Of a stretch of DNA of 64,000 nucleotides, positions 8,808 through 18,819 are shown piece by piece. A model generated the notes under the pieces. That model searched no databases. It had not been told where the DNA came from and saw only the letters and a list, made by a program, of their open reading frames with translations. The stretch is from Nocardia nova SH22a (GTDB taxonomy: Bacteria; Actinomycetota; Actinomycetes; Mycobacteriales; Mycobacteriaceae), in assembly GCF_000523235.1 (NCBI RefSeq), contig NZ_CP006850.1, positions 6,014,001-6,078,000 on the forward strand, read 5' to 3'. The position numbers and the translations under genes were made by a program. How positions within the stretch are numbered: position 1 is the stretch's first letter; each line of letters begins with the position of its first letter.

Positions 8808-10442
8808 TCACTGTCCCACTCGCCCCTGCACCTGTGCGGCGAAGTACTCGCATGCTTCGACGAAACGAGCTGTCGCCATGGGGTTTCCGGCCGGGTGGGT
8901 GTGCAGATACGACGCGTGGACGTGACGGTGCAGGGCGCCCTCGCGGACCGGTGCGTCCGCGGTACGCCAGCCCCATGCCGGGGCGCCGGTGCCGTTCTCC
9001 ACGAGGCGGGTGCGGTGGAATTCGTGGCCGCGGACGCGTTCTCCGGCCCGCCACAGCACGGAGTCGGCGAGGGCGACCGCGTCGCGGTAGCCCAAGGTCA
9101 GGCGGGGGCCGAATTCCGCGGTGGCGTCGAGTACTCCGGCCATCCGGTGGCCGTCCAGGGAACGGGTGAGGTACAGCAGGCCGGCGCATTCGGCGTGGAT
9201 CGGCATGCCCCGCGCGGCGGCGTCGGCCACCTGCGCCAGCAGCCTCTCGTTCGCCGCCAGATCGGCGGCGTGCTCCTCCGGAAAGCCGCCCGGAAGCACC
9301 ACACCCGATGTCCCGGAAGGCAATTGCTCGGACACGGGATCGAAGACCACGACCTCCGCCCCCGCGGCGGCCAGCAGTTCCCGATGCTCGGTGTACCCGA
9401 AGGTGAATGCCGCACCGCCCGCCATGGCGACCATCGGCCGACCGACTGCCCGCCACGTGCTGTGGCCGTCCCTCGTGGTCGAGGCTACCTGCCTGGCATC
9501 GGTTCCCGCGACGGTGTCACGTCCGGTCGTCCACTCGGTGCCGACGGCCGCCGAATCCGTTCTCGCCGCCGCATCCGACGCGGCCCATCGGACTGTCGCG
9601 CAGTTGTCACCGCGCTCCTCGCCTCGTGCCCGCGACGGCACCGATCGTGTTCCGCCCGGAGCCGATTCGGGCCCCGGGCCCGCAATCCGGGAGAGCGATG
9701 CGAATTCGGCGGCAGGATCCCAGGCCGGTCCGCCGATATCGGCAGCGGCCAGGTGGGCGACCGCGGCCAGGTCGATGTGGGTGGCGACCAGATCGGTCAT
9801 CGCCGCGACCGCGGCCTGTGCCGCACGGCCGTGTTCCACCGCGGGAATCAGTCCGAGATGCCTTGCGGGCACGGATAATTCGTCCATGCGGGGAAGCGCT
9901 CCGAGGACCGGGAGACCGACTCGGGCGCAGGCGGCCCGAAGCACCTGCTCGTGCCGCGGACTGCCGACCCGGTTGAGAATGACTCCCCCGAGCCGGACGC
10001 CGCTGTCGAAGGTGGCGAAGCCGTGCAGCAGCGCGGCCAGGCTCTGACTGTGCCCGCGCGCGTCGACGACCAGCAGCACCGGGGCGCCGAGCAGGGCGGC
10101 GACCTGGGCGGTGGAGCCCTCGGCGATCGGGGCCGGATTGTCCGCGTCGATACGGCCGTCGAACAGGCCCATCACACCCTCGACCACCGCCAGATCGCAG
10201 CCCGCGCTGCCGTGCCGGTACAGCGGCACCACCCGCTCGGTACCGACCAGAACCGGATCCAGATTGCGCCCGGGACGCCCGGCGGCCAGTCCGTGATAGC
10301 CCGGATCGATGTAGTCCGGCCCCACCTTGAACGGCGCCACCCGATGCCCCGCCCGCCGCAGCGCGCCGATCAAACCCGTTGCCAGCGTGGTCTTTCCGCT
10401 GCCGGAGGCCGGAGCGGCGATCACCACGGCCGGTGCGGTCAC
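8808..10442 (-). CDS. cobB: Cobyrinate a,c-diamide synthase
   Basis: A 544-residue two-domain amidotransferase for the ATP-dependent amidation of cobyrinate. The N-terminal dethiobiotin synthetase-like domain has the P-loop PASGSGKTT (11-19), then FKVGPDYIDPGYH and VVEGVMGLFDG. The C-terminal class I glutamine amidotransferase domain has the nucleophile Cys419 in HAECAGLLYL and a His in GHEFHRTR. The family is usually about 450-470 residues. The excess is a Ser/Thr/Ala/Arg-rich, low-complexity linker at roughly 252-333 between the domains. It starts 7 nt after the stop of cobO, so the two are coupled. Confidence 0.92.
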   Translation of the reverse strand: MTAPAVVIAAPASGSGKTTLATGLIGALRRAGHRVAPFKVGPDYIDPGYHGLAAGRPGRNLDPVLVGTERVVPLYRHGSAGCDLAVVEGVMGLFDGRIDADNPAPIAEGSTAQVAALLGAPVLLVVDARGHSQSLAALLHGFATFDSGVRLGGVILNRVGSPRHEQVLRAACARVGLPVLGALPRMDELSVPARHLGLIPAVEHGRAAQAAVAAMTDLVATHIDLAAVAHLAAADIGGPAWDPAAEFASLSRIAGPGPESAPGGTRSVPSRARGEERGDNCATVRWAASDAAARTDSAAVGTEWTTGRDTVAGTDARQVASTTRDGHSTWRAVGRPMVAMAGGAAFTFGYTEHRELLAAAGAEVVVFDPVSEQLPSGTSGVVLPGGFPEEHAADLAANERLLAQVADAAARGMPIHAECAGLLYLTRSLDGHRMAGVLDATAEFGPRLTLGYRDAVALADSVLWRAGERVRGHEFHRTRLVENGTGAPAWGWRTADAPVREGALHRHVHASYLHTHPAGNPMATARFVEACEYFAAQVQGRVGQ

Positions 10443-10449
10443 CGCCGCG

Positions 10450-11064
10450 TCACCATTCGATCCCCCGCTGGCCCTTGCGCCCGGCGTCCATCGGATGTTT
10501 CACCTTGGTCATCTCGGTGACCAGGTCCGCGGCGTCGATCAGCGCCTGCGGTGCGTCGCGGCCGGTGATCACCACATGCTGATGGCCAGGCCGCGAACGC
10601 AGGGTGTCCACGACCTCGTCGACGTCGACCCAGCCCCACTTCAGCGGATAGGTGAACTCATCGAGGACATAGAAGCGATGCTGTTCGGCGGCCAGTCGCC
10701 GGGCGATCTCCTGCCAGCCCGCCAGCGCGGCGGCGGCATGGTCCTCGTCGCTGCCCTGCTTGCGGGTCCAGGACCAGCCCTCACCCATCTTGTGCCACTC
10801 GACCGGGCCACCGGCGCCGGTCTCGGCGTGCAACCGGCCCAGGGTGCGGAACGCGGCCTCCTCGCCCACCTTCCACTTCGCGCTCTTGACGAACTGGAAC
10901 ACCGCGAGGTCGAAGCCCTGGTTCCAGGCCCGCAGCGCCATGCCGAAGGCGGCGGTCGACTTTCCCTTGCCCGGTCCGGTGTGCACCGCGAGTACCGGCT
11001 GATTGCGCCGCTGCCGGGTGGTCAGCCCGTCGTCGGGAATCGTTTCCGGAACGCCCTTGGGCAT
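10450..11064 (-). CDS. cobO: Cob(I)yrinic acid a,c-diamide adenosyltransferase
   Basis: A 204-residue BtuR/CobO-type corrinoid adenosyltransferase that attaches the 5'-deoxyadenosyl group to cobalt. ATG 11064 (MPKGVPETI) is chosen because GAGGAG lies 8-13 nt upstream; a GTG at 11079 would place that site inside the gene. The P-loop is GPGKGKST (about residues 30-37). Other family features are KSAKWKVGEE, YVLDEFTYPLKWGWV and VVITGRDAPQ. It precedes cobB by 7 nt. Confidence 0.93.
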   Translation of the reverse strand: MPKGVPETIPDDGLTTRQRRNQPVLAVHTGPGKGKSTAAFGMALRAWNQGFDLAVFQFVKSAKWKVGEEAAFRTLGRLHAETGAGGPVEWHKMGEGWSWTRKQGSDEDHAAAALAGWQEIARRLAAEQHRFYVLDEFTYPLKWGWVDVDEVVDTLRSRPGHQHVVITGRDAPQALIDAADLVTEMTKVKHPMDAGRKGQRGIEW

Positions 11065-11547
11065 CGCTGCACTCCTCACTCATGGGTCGGCGCACTCGCG
11101 TCGGCGCGCGTTTCACGTTGCCATATGGGGTGCCGGGGAGCGTCGCCGGGCCGGTTTCGAGGGCGGGGGCTGGACTCTCGGACCTGGGGACGCACGCCCG
11201 AACACGCGAACCCAAGGGAGCACTGCCCAAAAAGGTATTAGCTGTATTTTTGGCCTCCGCTTCGCTCCGGCGGGGTCGGCGGCCCCTGAGTCTCGCCGTT
11301 GGGGTACCGCTGCTTGCTCCTTCGTCGCCTACGCAGCGGCACCCCAACGGCGAGACGGCCGCCAACCCACCCAGTCGAACTACCTCGCAAACGCTTTTGG
11401 CGTGCCCGCTCACCTCGAGCACGCAAGGTCACCTTTTGAGGTTTGAGTTTGCCGGGAGGCTTTTCGCGTGCCGGGGTGGGTGGGGTCGCCGATTGGGACC
11501 TCGCGCTGGGGAGGCTCCGCTGTATGGGGAGTCCGCTTGTTCCTTCG
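11065..11547. other. Intergenic region with repeat-like sequence between cobO and the chelatase gene
   Basis: A 480-bp gap with no believable gene; the frames across it are poor in normal codon usage. It contains an AT-richer patch near 11229-11252 and a 23-bp hairpin at 11291-11355. A second copy of part of the same wording (gtccgcttgttccttcgct near 11530) recalls the loop of that hairpin (ctgcttgctccttcgt). The region looks like a dispersed intergenic repeat rather than plain promoter DNA. Confidence 0.5.
11291..11355. repeat. Long imperfect inverted repeat (hairpin, MITE- or REP-like)
   Basis: The arms at 11291-11313 and 11333-11355 are complementary at 22 of 23 positions (core TCTCGCCGTTGGGGT against its complement), around a 19-nt loop. 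The element is too long for a usual terminator, is not followed by T residues, and lies about 200 bp from either gene. It could be a REP-like repeat unit. Confidence 0.55.
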
Positions 11548-13617
11548 CTAGGCGGCGAGGTGCGGTGTGTGCTGCGCGGCGGGTAGTCCCGATCGCACCG
11601 CGCCAGCCACGGATTCGCCGGTCAGCTCGCGTAGCTGCAGGCAGGTGGCGCGCAGTTCGCGGGCGAATTCGGCGGCCAGGCCCAGTCGGATCATGCCCCG
11701 CTCGCAGTCCACCACCACACCGGCGACGCCGTCGCGGGCCAGCAGGCGGGCGGCGGCGCGGGCGCGCGGGATCGGATCGGCGCCGCCGGTGGCGCGGCCG
11801 TCGGTGAGCAGCACGACCATCGCGCGGCGGCGCGGATCGCGGACCCGTTCCCGCGAAATCACCTCGCGGGCCTTCAGAAGTCCCTGGGCGAGTGGGGTTT
11901 TGCCGCCGGTTCGCAGATCGGCGAGCCGCCGGACCGCGATATCGACCGAGGAGGTCGGCGGCAGCACCAGCTCGGCGTCGCTGCCCCGCATCGTGATCAC
12001 CGCGACCTTGTCGCGCCGCTGATACGCGTCGCGCAACAGGGCCACGATCGCGCCGGTCACCGCCGAGAGCCGATCGCGCGCGGCCATCGAACCGGAGGCG
12101 TCGACCACGAACACCACCAGATTCCCTTCGCGCCCTTCGCGATACGCGCCCCGCAGATCGCCCGGTTCGAGCGCCAGCGGACCCTCGGACCGGCCGCGGG
12201 TGATCTGGTGCGGGGCCGCGGCGAACAAGGTGCCGAGCAGATGCAGTCCGGCGGAGGTGTCGGTCACCGAGCGGACCACCCGGCCGTGGCGGGTGTGGGC
12301 GCGCGAACGCCGTCCCGGGGCGCCCTCACCCACGCCGGGGATCTCCCAATGCGGCGGGCGGGCAGCGGAATTCGCGGGTGCGGCGGCCGAACGTTCGCGG
12401 GATCCGCCGCCAGGCGAACCGGGGCCGTCGTCGTCGGGGCCGTCGTCACGCGGTCCTTCGTCATCGGGGGCGTTGTCGTGCGGACGGTCGTCCCGGGGAA
12501 CATCGTCGCCGGGGCCCTGGTCTCCCCCGGCATCCGCGGAGTTCTCCGGCGGCTGCTGCCGGTCGGAATCGGATTCGCCCGTACCGCCGTCCGATTCGTT
12601 ATCGGATCGCGCCTGCTCGGCCTCGCGTTCGGCCTCGTTCATGGCGTCGTCGAGTTGCTCCTCGGAGATACCCGGTTCGTCGAACGGGTCCCGGCGACGC
12701 CGGTGCGGCAGCGCAAGTTCCGCGGCCACTCGCACGTCTTCGACCGTCACACAATCACTTCCGCGCCACGCGGCGTGGGCGGTGGCGGTCCGCGCCACCA
12801 CCAGATCCGCGCGCATCCCGTCCACGTCGAAGGCCGCGCACAGGGCCGCGATCCGGCGCAGTTCGACATCGTCGAGGGCCACCTCACCGAGCCGCTCCCG
12901 CGCTCCGAGGATGCGGTCGGCGATCTCGCGGTCGGCGGCGGCATGGGCGGCGGCGAAGGCGGTGGGATCGGCCTCGTAGTCCAGTCGGCGGCGGACCACG
13001 GCCATCCGGACGTCGACATCACGGGAGGCCGCCACATCGACGGTGAGGCCGAACCGGTCCAGCAGCTGCGGACGCAGTTCCCCCTCCTCCGGATTCATGG
13101 TGCCGACCAGGACGAAGCGAGCCGGATGCGAATGCGACACCCCGTCGCGCTCGATGTGCACCCGGCCCATCGCCGCGGCGTCGAGCAGCACGTCGACGAG
13201 ATGATCGTGCAGCAGATTGACCTCGTCCACGTACAGGACGCCGTGGTGGGCCGCGGCCAGCAGACCGGGCCGGAACGCCTGTTCGCCGTCGCGCAGCACC
13301 CGCTCCAGATCCAGCGAGCCGACCACCCGATCCTCGGTGGCGCCCACCGGCAGCTCGACCAGCCGCGCCGGACGCTGCCCACGGTCGTCGGACACCGGCG
13401 GCAGCAGCTGGGCCAGCGCGCGCACCACCGTCGACTTCGCGGTCCCCTTCTCCCCGCGCACCAGTACCCCGCCGATTCCGGGATGCACCGCGCACAGGAT
13501 CAACGCCAGCTGCAACTGCTCCTGACCGACCACGGCGGAGAACGGAAAACCCGCCTCGGCGTCACGATCGGAGGTCACGGCGGCGGCCGGTGCGGCATCG
13601 GCTCGGGAATCGGACAC
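11548..13617 (-). CDS. Magnesium/cobalt chelatase-like AAA+ and VWA protein
   Basis: A 689-residue fusion of the I- and D-type chelatase subunits. The AAA+ domain has Walker [10 protein letters not shown] (about 55-63), a Walker B-like [11 protein letters not shown] and sensor segment [20 protein letters not shown] long acidic, Asp/Pro/Gly-rich linker follows at roughly residues 315-410. A von Willebrand A domain then has the MIDAS motif D506-A-S-G-S. Between cobO/cobB and mqo, this corresponds to the mycobacterial gene annotated as Mg-chelatase. With no bacteriochlorophyll genes here, a cobaltochelatase role with CobN (not in the window) is most likely. Confidence 0.85.
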   Translation of the reverse strand: MSDSRADAAPAAAVTSDRDAEAGFPFSAVVGQEQLQLALILCAVHPGIGGVLVRGEKGTAKSTVVRALAQLLPPVSDDRGQRPARLVELPVGATEDRVVGSLDLERVLRDGEQAFRPGLLAAAHHGVLYVDEVNLLHDHLVDVLLDAAAMGRVHIERDGVSHSHPARFVLVGTMNPEEGELRPQLLDRFGLTVDVAASRDVDVRMAVVRRRLDYEADPTAFAAAHAAADREIADRILGARERLGEVALDDVELRRIAALCAAFDVDGMRADLVVARTATAHAAWRGSDCVTVEDVRVAAELALPHRRRRDPFDEPGISEEQLDDAMNEAEREAEQARSDNESDGGTGESDSDRQQPPENSADAGGDQGPGDDVPRDDRPHDNAPDDEGPRDDGPDDDGPGSPGGGSRERSAAAPANSAARPPHWEIPGVGEGAPGRRSRAHTRHGRVVRSVTDTSAGLHLLGTLFAAAPHQITRGRSEGPLALEPGDLRGAYREGREGNLVVFVVDASGSMAARDRLSAVTGAIVALLRDAYQRRDKVAVITMRGSDAELVLPPTSSVDIAVRRLADLRTGGKTPLAQGLLKAREVISRERVRDPRRRAMVVLLTDGRATGGADPIPRARAAARLLARDGVAGVVVDCERGMIRLGLAAEFARELRATCLQLRELTGESVAGAVRSGLPAAQHTPHLAA

Positions 13618-14041
13618 GACCCCACTCTAGGCCGCACGGAATTCGGCTCGCCCGGCCACCCGTGTCCCAGGCCGACCCGTCCCGCACCGGTCGCCGCGGC
13701 AATCGGCCCGCTTCCGGGCGCCCGGGCGGACCACGGTAGCGAGACCAGGGCGCGCAGTCCGACCGCGGGATCCGGCGAGACGACCGCCCACCCGCGACGG
13801 CGCGGTTCACAGGCGCCCCGGAGCCGCACGTGCGAACCCGGTCTCGGACCACCCACGACGGCGACTGTGGAGAATTCCCGCATCCGGCGCGATGGTGGCC
13901 CGCGCCAGCGAGACCGGTTCCTCCCCGGCCGCGCGACGCGCCGACCGCGCGGCCACCTCGACAGCGAGGGCGGGACGTCCGGATCCGCATCGGCCCGCGG
14001 CCGCGTACCGCTTCGGCCCCCGCACGGAATACGCTGTGCGC
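13618..14041. other. Divergent intergenic region, chelatase / EI24 gene
   Basis: A 424-bp GC-rich gap between divergent genes. It should contain both promoters. I looked for a cobalamin riboswitch ahead of the chelatase gene and did not find its conserved box. No gene or clear operator is visible. Confidence 0.5.
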
Positions 14042-14842
14042 GTGCGGGATTTGACGCGGGGGTTCGGCTACCTGATTCGCGGGCAGCGCTGGGTCGCCAC
14101 CCATCGCCGTCAGTTCGGAATCGGACTGCTGCCGGGCCTGATCGCCACGGTGCTCTATCTGGCGATGCTGGTGGCGCTGATCTGGTTCGCCGGTGATCTG
14201 GTCGCCTGGGCAACCCCGTTCGCCGCCGACTGGTCCTCCCCGTGGCCCGGTGTGCTGCGCGGCTGTCTGGCCGTCCTGCTGGTCCTGCTGGGACTGTTCC
14301 TGGCGGTGATCACCTTCACCGCCACCACCCTGGTGATCGGCCAGCCGTTCTACGAGGCGCTGTCGGAGGCGGTGGATCGCTCGTCGGAGCCGGACGGGCA
14401 GGCGCCCGAATCCGGGCTGCCGATGTGGCGGGAGATCTGGATCGGTATCCGCGACGGGGTCCGGATCCTGATACGCGCGGCGATCTGGGGTGTGCTGCTG
14501 TTCGCCGCGGGATTCCTGCCCGTGGTCGGCCAGACCGTGGTCCCGGTCCTCGGCGTCGGGGTGACCGGGTTCTTCCTCGCCCAGGAATTGACCGCCGTCG
14601 CCATGCAACGGCGCGGCATCCAGCTGCGCCAACAGCTGACGACGCTGCGCTCACACCGAATGCTGGTGTGGGGCTTCGGCATTCCGCTGGCCGCCGTCTT
14701 CCTGGTGCCGTTCGTCGCGGTCGTGCTGATGCCGGGCGCGGTGGCCGGAGCCACCCTGCTCGCCCGCGACCTGTGCGGCGAGGACACCGAAAAGGCGACC
14801 CGCGTCCCGGACGATCGAGGCCGCACCGGATCGGGGGCGTAG
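14042..14842 (+). CDS. EI24/CysZ-like membrane protein
   Basis: A 266-residue membrane protein. The start is GTG 14042 (VRDLTRGFGYLIRGQRW), with GTG 14036 as an equal alternative; the longer open frame upstream has atypical composition. It has about four to five hydrophobic helices: FGIGLLPGLIATVLYLAMLVALIWF, GCLAVLLVLLGLFLAVITF, IWGVLLFAAGFLP and a C-terminal AVFLVPFVAVVLMPGAVAGATLL. The family includes CysZ, a sulfate channel. The ETLSEAVD-like stretch FYEALSEAVD after the second helix is typical. No sulfur-assimilation gene is adjacent except cysG, 13 kb away, so substrate is uncertain. Confidence 0.75.
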   Translation: MRDLTRGFGYLIRGQRWVATHRRQFGIGLLPGLIATVLYLAMLVALIWFAGDLVAWATPFAADWSSPWPGVLRGCLAVLLVLLGLFLAVITFTATTLVIGQPFYEALSEAVDRSSEPDGQAPESGLPMWREIWIGIRDGVRILIRAAIWGVLLFAAGFLPVVGQTVVPVLGVGVTGFFLAQELTAVAMQRRGIQLRQQLTTLRSHRMLVWGFGIPLAAVFLVPFVAVVLMPGAVAGATLLARDLCGEDTEKATRVPDDRGRTGSGA

Positions 14843-14930
14843 CCGGTCCGCCTCGCGCGTGAACGAGCCGGTCCCGCAACCGGAATGGGTTACGGGACCG
14901 CTGCCTGGAGGAATACCGATGCGCTGCCGG

Positions 14931-15380
14931 TCACCCACGCCGCATCGGAACGTGCGGGATGCCGTCGAGCTCGTATTCCACACCCTCGGGTTTGAACCCG
15001 TGCTTGGTGTACAGATCGACCAGATAGGTCTGCGCGTTCAAACGCACCGTCGCCGAACCGGCTTCGGCGATCGCCGCCTGCAGGACGCGCGTGGTGTACC
15101 CGTGGCCGCGCGCCTCCGGAGTCGTGCACAGCCGCCCGATCCGGAACGACTTGACCCCGTTGTCGTGCTCCTCCAGCAGTCGGAGGGTGCAGATGGCCTC
15201 ACCCTCATCGTCGAGCCAGAAGTGACGGGTCTCGGGGAGCAGATCCAGCCCGTCCAGTTCCGGATAGGCGCATTTCTGCTCCACGACGAACACCGCGACA
15301 CGAAGTTTCAACAGCTTGTACAGCGTCGCGGTATCGAGATCCGCGGCCCACGACCGTTTGAGCGCAACCGTTGACATCAT
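14931..15380 (-). CDS. ElaA-type GNAT N-acetyltransferase
   Basis: A 149-residue protein of the ElaA branch of GNAT acetyltransferases. It has YKLLKLRVAVFVVEQKCAYPELDGLD near the N-terminus (the conserved VFVVEQ.C.Y.E.DG block), an acetyl-CoA loop RIGRLCTTPEARGHGYTTRVL and VRLNAQTYLVDLYTKHGF. The acceptor substrate is unknown. It starts at ATG 15380 or 15377 and follows mqo by 21 nt on the same strand. The same GNAT-mqo pairing occurs in mycobacteria. Confidence 0.85.
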   Translation of the reverse strand: MMSTVALKRSWAADLDTATLYKLLKLRVAVFVVEQKCAYPELDGLDLLPETRHFWLDDEGEAICTLRLLEEHDNGVKSFRIGRLCTTPEARGHGYTTRVLQAAIAEAGSATVRLNAQTYLVDLYTKHGFKPEGVEYELDGIPHVPMRRG

Positions 15381-15401
15381 CGCGTCTTGCTATCACATGA
15401 T

Positions 15402-16916
15402 TCAGCTCTGCGCGACCCCTGCGGCGACCGGCGTGTTGGCGACCTGGCCGTTTCCGAGATTCAACGCCTTGGTCGACCAGTCCCACACTTCCTGGAACAG
15501 CGCCTGGTTCTCCGACAGCTTCACGCCCAGCGAGGGCACCATTTCCTTGAGTTTCGGTGTCCAGTCGGCGTATTCGCGGGGGAAGCACCGCTGCATCACG
15601 TCGAGCATCGCGCTGACACAGGTGGAGGCGCCCGGCGAGGCGCCCAGCAGGCCCGCGATGGAACCGTCACCGGCCGCGATCACGGCGGTACCGAGTTCCA
15701 GCACGCCGCCCGCGCCCTTGCGGCGGATGATCTGCACGCGCTGACCGGCGGTGATCAGCTCCCAGTCCTGGCCGTCGGCCCGCGGGATGAACTCCTCCAT
15801 GGTGTTCACCTTGCCCGCCTGCGACTTCGCCAGCTCGCTGACGAGATACTTGACCAGGCCCAGTTCGGTGACGCCCACGCCTAGCATCGGGGTGAGGTTG
15901 CCCGCCCGCACCGACTTGAACAGGTCCGACATCTTGCCGTCCTTGAGGAACTTCGGCGTCCACCCGGCGTAGGGGCCGAACAGCAGGCCCGGCTTGCGGT
16001 CGATGACGCGAGTGTCCAAGTGCGGCACCGACATCGGCGGCGCGCCCACGGCGGCCCGGCCGTACACCTTGGCGTCGTGCTTGGCGATGAGTTCGGGATT
16101 GGTGCAGCGCAGGAACTGACCGCTGACCGGGAAACCGGCGAAGCCCGCGATCTCCTTGATTCCCGCCTTCTGCAGCAGCGGCAGCGCGTAGCCACCCGCG
16201 CCGACGAAGACGAATTTCGCGTTCAGCGTGCGGGTTTCGCGGGTGCGGGTGTTGCGGACCTTGACCGTCCAGCTGCCGTCGGACTGCTTGGACAGGTTGC
16301 GGACCTCGGTGCCGAAGGCGATGTCCACGCCGGAGGCGCCCAGGTAGGCCAGCAGCTGCTTGGTCAGCGAGCCGAAGTCGATGTCGGTACCGGTGTTCGT
16401 CCAGTTGAGCGCGACCGGATCGGAGAAGTCGCGGCCCTTGGCCATCAGCGGCAGGCGGCGGCCGAACTCCTCGGGGCTGTCGATGAATTCCATGCCCTCG
16501 AACAGCGGATGGCGCGACAGCGCCTCGTAGCGCTTGCGCAGATAGTCGACACCGTCGGCGCCGTGGCAGAAGCTCACGTGCGGAATCGGATTGATGAATC
16601 CGGACGGATCGGCGAGGATGCCGTTCTCGGCGCCGTAGGCCCAGAACTGCCGCGACACCTGGAAGCGCTCGTTGATGTCGATCGCTTTGGTGATGTCGAC
16701 CGAACCGTCGGCCTGCTGCGGGGTGTAGTTCAGCTCGCACAGTGCGGAGTGACCGGTACCCGCGTTGTTCCACGGGTCGCTGCTCTCGGGCGCGGCCGCG
16801 TCCAGGCGCTCGAACATGGTGATCGACCAATCGGGCTGCAACTGACGAAGCAGTGCACCGAGGGTGGCACTCATGATGCCGGCACCGATGAGGACTACAT
16901 CGGTCTTTTGAGTCAT
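15402..16916 (-). CDS. mqo: Malate:quinone oxidoreductase
   Basis: A 504-residue FAD enzyme that oxidises malate to oxaloacetate and passes electrons to menaquinone at the membrane. It starts at ATG 16916 ([20 protein letters not shown]), which places the dinucleotide-binding motif [10 protein letters not shown] at residues 11-20. A GTG at 16964 would add 16 residues. Further hallmarks are [19 protein letters not shown] and a C-terminal [17 protein letters not shown]. Length and motifs fit a complete enzyme. It probably is co-transcribed with the downstream acetyltransferase. Confidence 0.96.
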   Translation of the reverse strand: MTQKTDVVLIGAGIMSATLGALLRQLQPDWSITMFERLDAAAPESSDPWNNAGTGHSALCELNYTPQQADGSVDITKAIDINERFQVSRQFWAYGAENGILADPSGFINPIPHVSFCHGADGVDYLRKRYEALSRHPLFEGMEFIDSPEEFGRRLPLMAKGRDFSDPVALNWTNTGTDIDFGSLTKQLLAYLGASGVDIAFGTEVRNLSKQSDGSWTVKVRNTRTRETRTLNAKFVFVGAGGYALPLLQKAGIKEIAGFAGFPVSGQFLRCTNPELIAKHDAKVYGRAAVGAPPMSVPHLDTRVIDRKPGLLFGPYAGWTPKFLKDGKMSDLFKSVRAGNLTPMLGVGVTELGLVKYLVSELAKSQAGKVNTMEEFIPRADGQDWELITAGQRVQIIRRKGAGGVLELGTAVIAAGDGSIAGLLGASPGASTCVSAMLDVMQRCFPREYADWTPKLKEMVPSLGVKLSENQALFQEVWDWSTKALNLGNGQVANTPVAAGVAQS

Positions 16917-17106
16917 CGCAGCGTTCGGCACGGGTTGATCGACTTCCTTGTCCAGCGCGGGCACTTGTGGGCGGGAATGAGGTTACCCGCCGTTCACTTC
17001 AACTTGATTCTGCCCCTCGGCATGCCCGTTTCCGAAAACGAGCACACCACCGGGCCCGCGACGGCTCGCCCGGCAGGGCCCTGAGCGGGTCGAATATCGT
17101 GGAGCT

Positions 17107-18132
17107 GTGACGAACGAGACGCCTGCGGCCCCCTCGACGACCCATGCCTGGCAAGCCGACGTGCTGGGCGAGGGCTATCACCAGCTGACGATCCCCCTCG
17201 GGCCCGATCCGGACGGTGAGGGCGAGGTGGTGGCCACCCTGGTCCGCCACGATCCCGACAACGCCCCACCGGCCACCGGCGCCGTGCTGTACGTGCACGG
17301 TTTCACCGACTACTTCTTCCAGAAGCATCTGGCCGAGCACATGAGCGAACTCGGCTATCGCTTCTACGCACTGGATCTGCGCAAGTGCGGCCGCTCCCGG
17401 CGACCGGGCCAGACCGCGCACTATGTCACCGATCTGCGGCTCTACGATGCCGAACTCGACCGGGCCCTGGAGATCGTGCGGGAGGAGACCGGATTGCCGG
17501 TCCTGCTGATGGCGCACTCCACCGGCGGTCTGGTGCTGCCGCTGTGGTTGCACCGTCGCAATCGGGACCGGCCGGTCGCCGGGCAGGGCGTCACCGGTGT
17601 GGTGCTCAACAGTCCCTGGTTCGATCTGCAGGGCCCGGCCTACTACCGCAGCGTCGGCACCGCGATCATCGGCGGCATCGGCCGATTGCGCGCGATGACC
17701 CGGCTGCCCGGCGCCGAGCTGAGCACGTACGGCGACAGTCTGCACACCAGCGTCTCCGGTGAATGGGACTACGACCTGGACTGGAAACCGCTGAGCGGCT
17801 TCCCCGTCCATCTGGGCTGGTTGCGCGCGATTCGCCAGGGGCACGCGCAGTTGCATCGCGGACTCGACATCGGTCTTCCCGCCCTGATCCTGCGCTCCAA
17901 GGTGACCAAGTTCATGCGCAAGTACGGCCCGGCCGCCGACGTCTCCGATGTGGTGCTCGATGTGCGGCAGATCCAGCGCTGGTCGGGATGTCTGGGCGGG
18001 CGGACGAACATCGTGCCGATCGAGGGGGCGCGCCACGATGTGTTCCTGTCCGCACCGGAGGTCCGCGCGGAGGCGTTCACCGAACTCGACGAGTGGCTGG
18101 TCTGGCTGCGCGAACACCTCGCGATTCGCTGA
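17107..18132 (+). CDS. Alpha/beta hydrolase (lysophospholipase-like)
   Basis: A 341-residue protein from GTG 17107. The oxyanion motif is VLYVHGFTDYF, the nucleophile elbow MAHSTGGLV, and the catalytic His lies in IEGARHDVFLS, followed by a C-terminal helix. The DLRKCGRSRRPGQTAHYV stretch is typical of monoglyceride lipase/lysophospholipase-like enzymes. It is divergent from mqo, as is the corresponding hydrolase gene in mycobacteria. The natural substrate is unknown. Confidence 0.85.
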   Translation: MTNETPAAPSTTHAWQADVLGEGYHQLTIPLGPDPDGEGEVVATLVRHDPDNAPPATGAVLYVHGFTDYFFQKHLAEHMSELGYRFYALDLRKCGRSRRPGQTAHYVTDLRLYDAELDRALEIVREETGLPVLLMAHSTGGLVLPLWLHRRNRDRPVAGQGVTGVVLNSPWFDLQGPAYYRSVGTAIIGGIGRLRAMTRLPGAELSTYGDSLHTSVSGEWDYDLDWKPLSGFPVHLGWLRAIRQGHAQLHRGLDIGLPALILRSKVTKFMRKYGPAADVSDVVLDVRQIQRWSGCLGGRTNIVPIEGARHDVFLSAPEVRAEAFTELDEWLVWLREHLAIR

Positions 18133-18159
18133 GGGGCCGGTTCGCCGGAGGCCGGAACG

Positions 18160-18720
18160 TCACCAGAGGCCGGAGCGCAGCACGATCTCGGTGGCGAATT
18201 CGTGGTCGGCCTTGACCGCCACCTCGGCGGTGTCGACCTGGGTGACCCGGAACTCGCCGTAGACGTGACGGCCGCAGGCCTCGGCGGTGGCGCGGGGCAG
18301 ATCGTCGGTGGCGATGACGGTGGTGGGCAGTTCGACCGCCGGGCAGCTCGCATCCCCGGCCGCACCGTCGACGACGACCGCCGGATGCGGGCGGCCCGCG
18401 ACCACCAGCCCCACGAACCGGCCGAATCCGCGCGCGCCGAGCTGCCAGGCCAGATCCGCCCCAGCGCCGTATCCGGCCAGATTCGCCCAGGCCACGCCCA
18501 GATCGTCGAGGATCGCGTAGACCCCGGCCTGATCGAGTCCGTCGATCGTCTCGGGAGTGATGGTGCGCAGATCGGAGTTGTGCAGCCGCTCGCACACCCG
18601 GTCGTAGACGTCGGCCGGAGCTCCGGCGTCGGGGAGCAGCAGCACCGTATGCCTGGTCTCCGGCCCACCGACCCGTACCGTCCAGGCGCGGTCACCAACC
18701 GCAATTCGCCGGGTTTCCAT
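18160..18720 (-). CDS. Small alpha/beta hydrolase-like protein lacking the nucleophilic serine
   Basis: A 186-residue protein with an alpha/beta hydrolase layout: an early strand HTVLLLPDAGAPADVYD, then a helix VYAILDDLGVAWANLAG and a strand-turn-helix GYGAGADLAW where the nucleophile elbow G-x-S-x-G should be. Here the Ser is Gly. A C-terminal ADHEFATE may hold the remaining His. The usual cap domain is missing, so the protein is shorter than the common 250-300 residues. It is probably non-catalytic or a decaying paralogue. It lies tail-to-tail with the active hydrolase, 27 nt apart. Confidence 0.6.
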   Translation of the reverse strand: METRRIAVGDRAWTVRVGGPETRHTVLLLPDAGAPADVYDRVCERLHNSDLRTITPETIDGLDQAGVYAILDDLGVAWANLAGYGAGADLAWQLGARGFGRFVGLVVAGRPHPAVVVDGAAGDASCPAVELPTTVIATDDLPRATAEACGRHVYGEFRVTQVDTAEVAVKADHEFATEIVLRSGLW

Positions 18721-18819
18721 GCCGATCCACGCTACACGGGGGCGGCGGGATGCAGGACATGTCTTCGACCACGTTCACCGGCCGGTCATGACCGGTATCG
18801 CAGCGCTGAAGGCCCGCAC

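Noticed and set aside
13660..13860. Possible cobalamin riboswitch upstream of the chelatase gene
   Set aside because: A stretch reading ACCGGGTTCGCACGTGCGGCTC on the minus strand faintly recalls part of the aptamer, but the conserved B12 box and GCCACTG element are missing.
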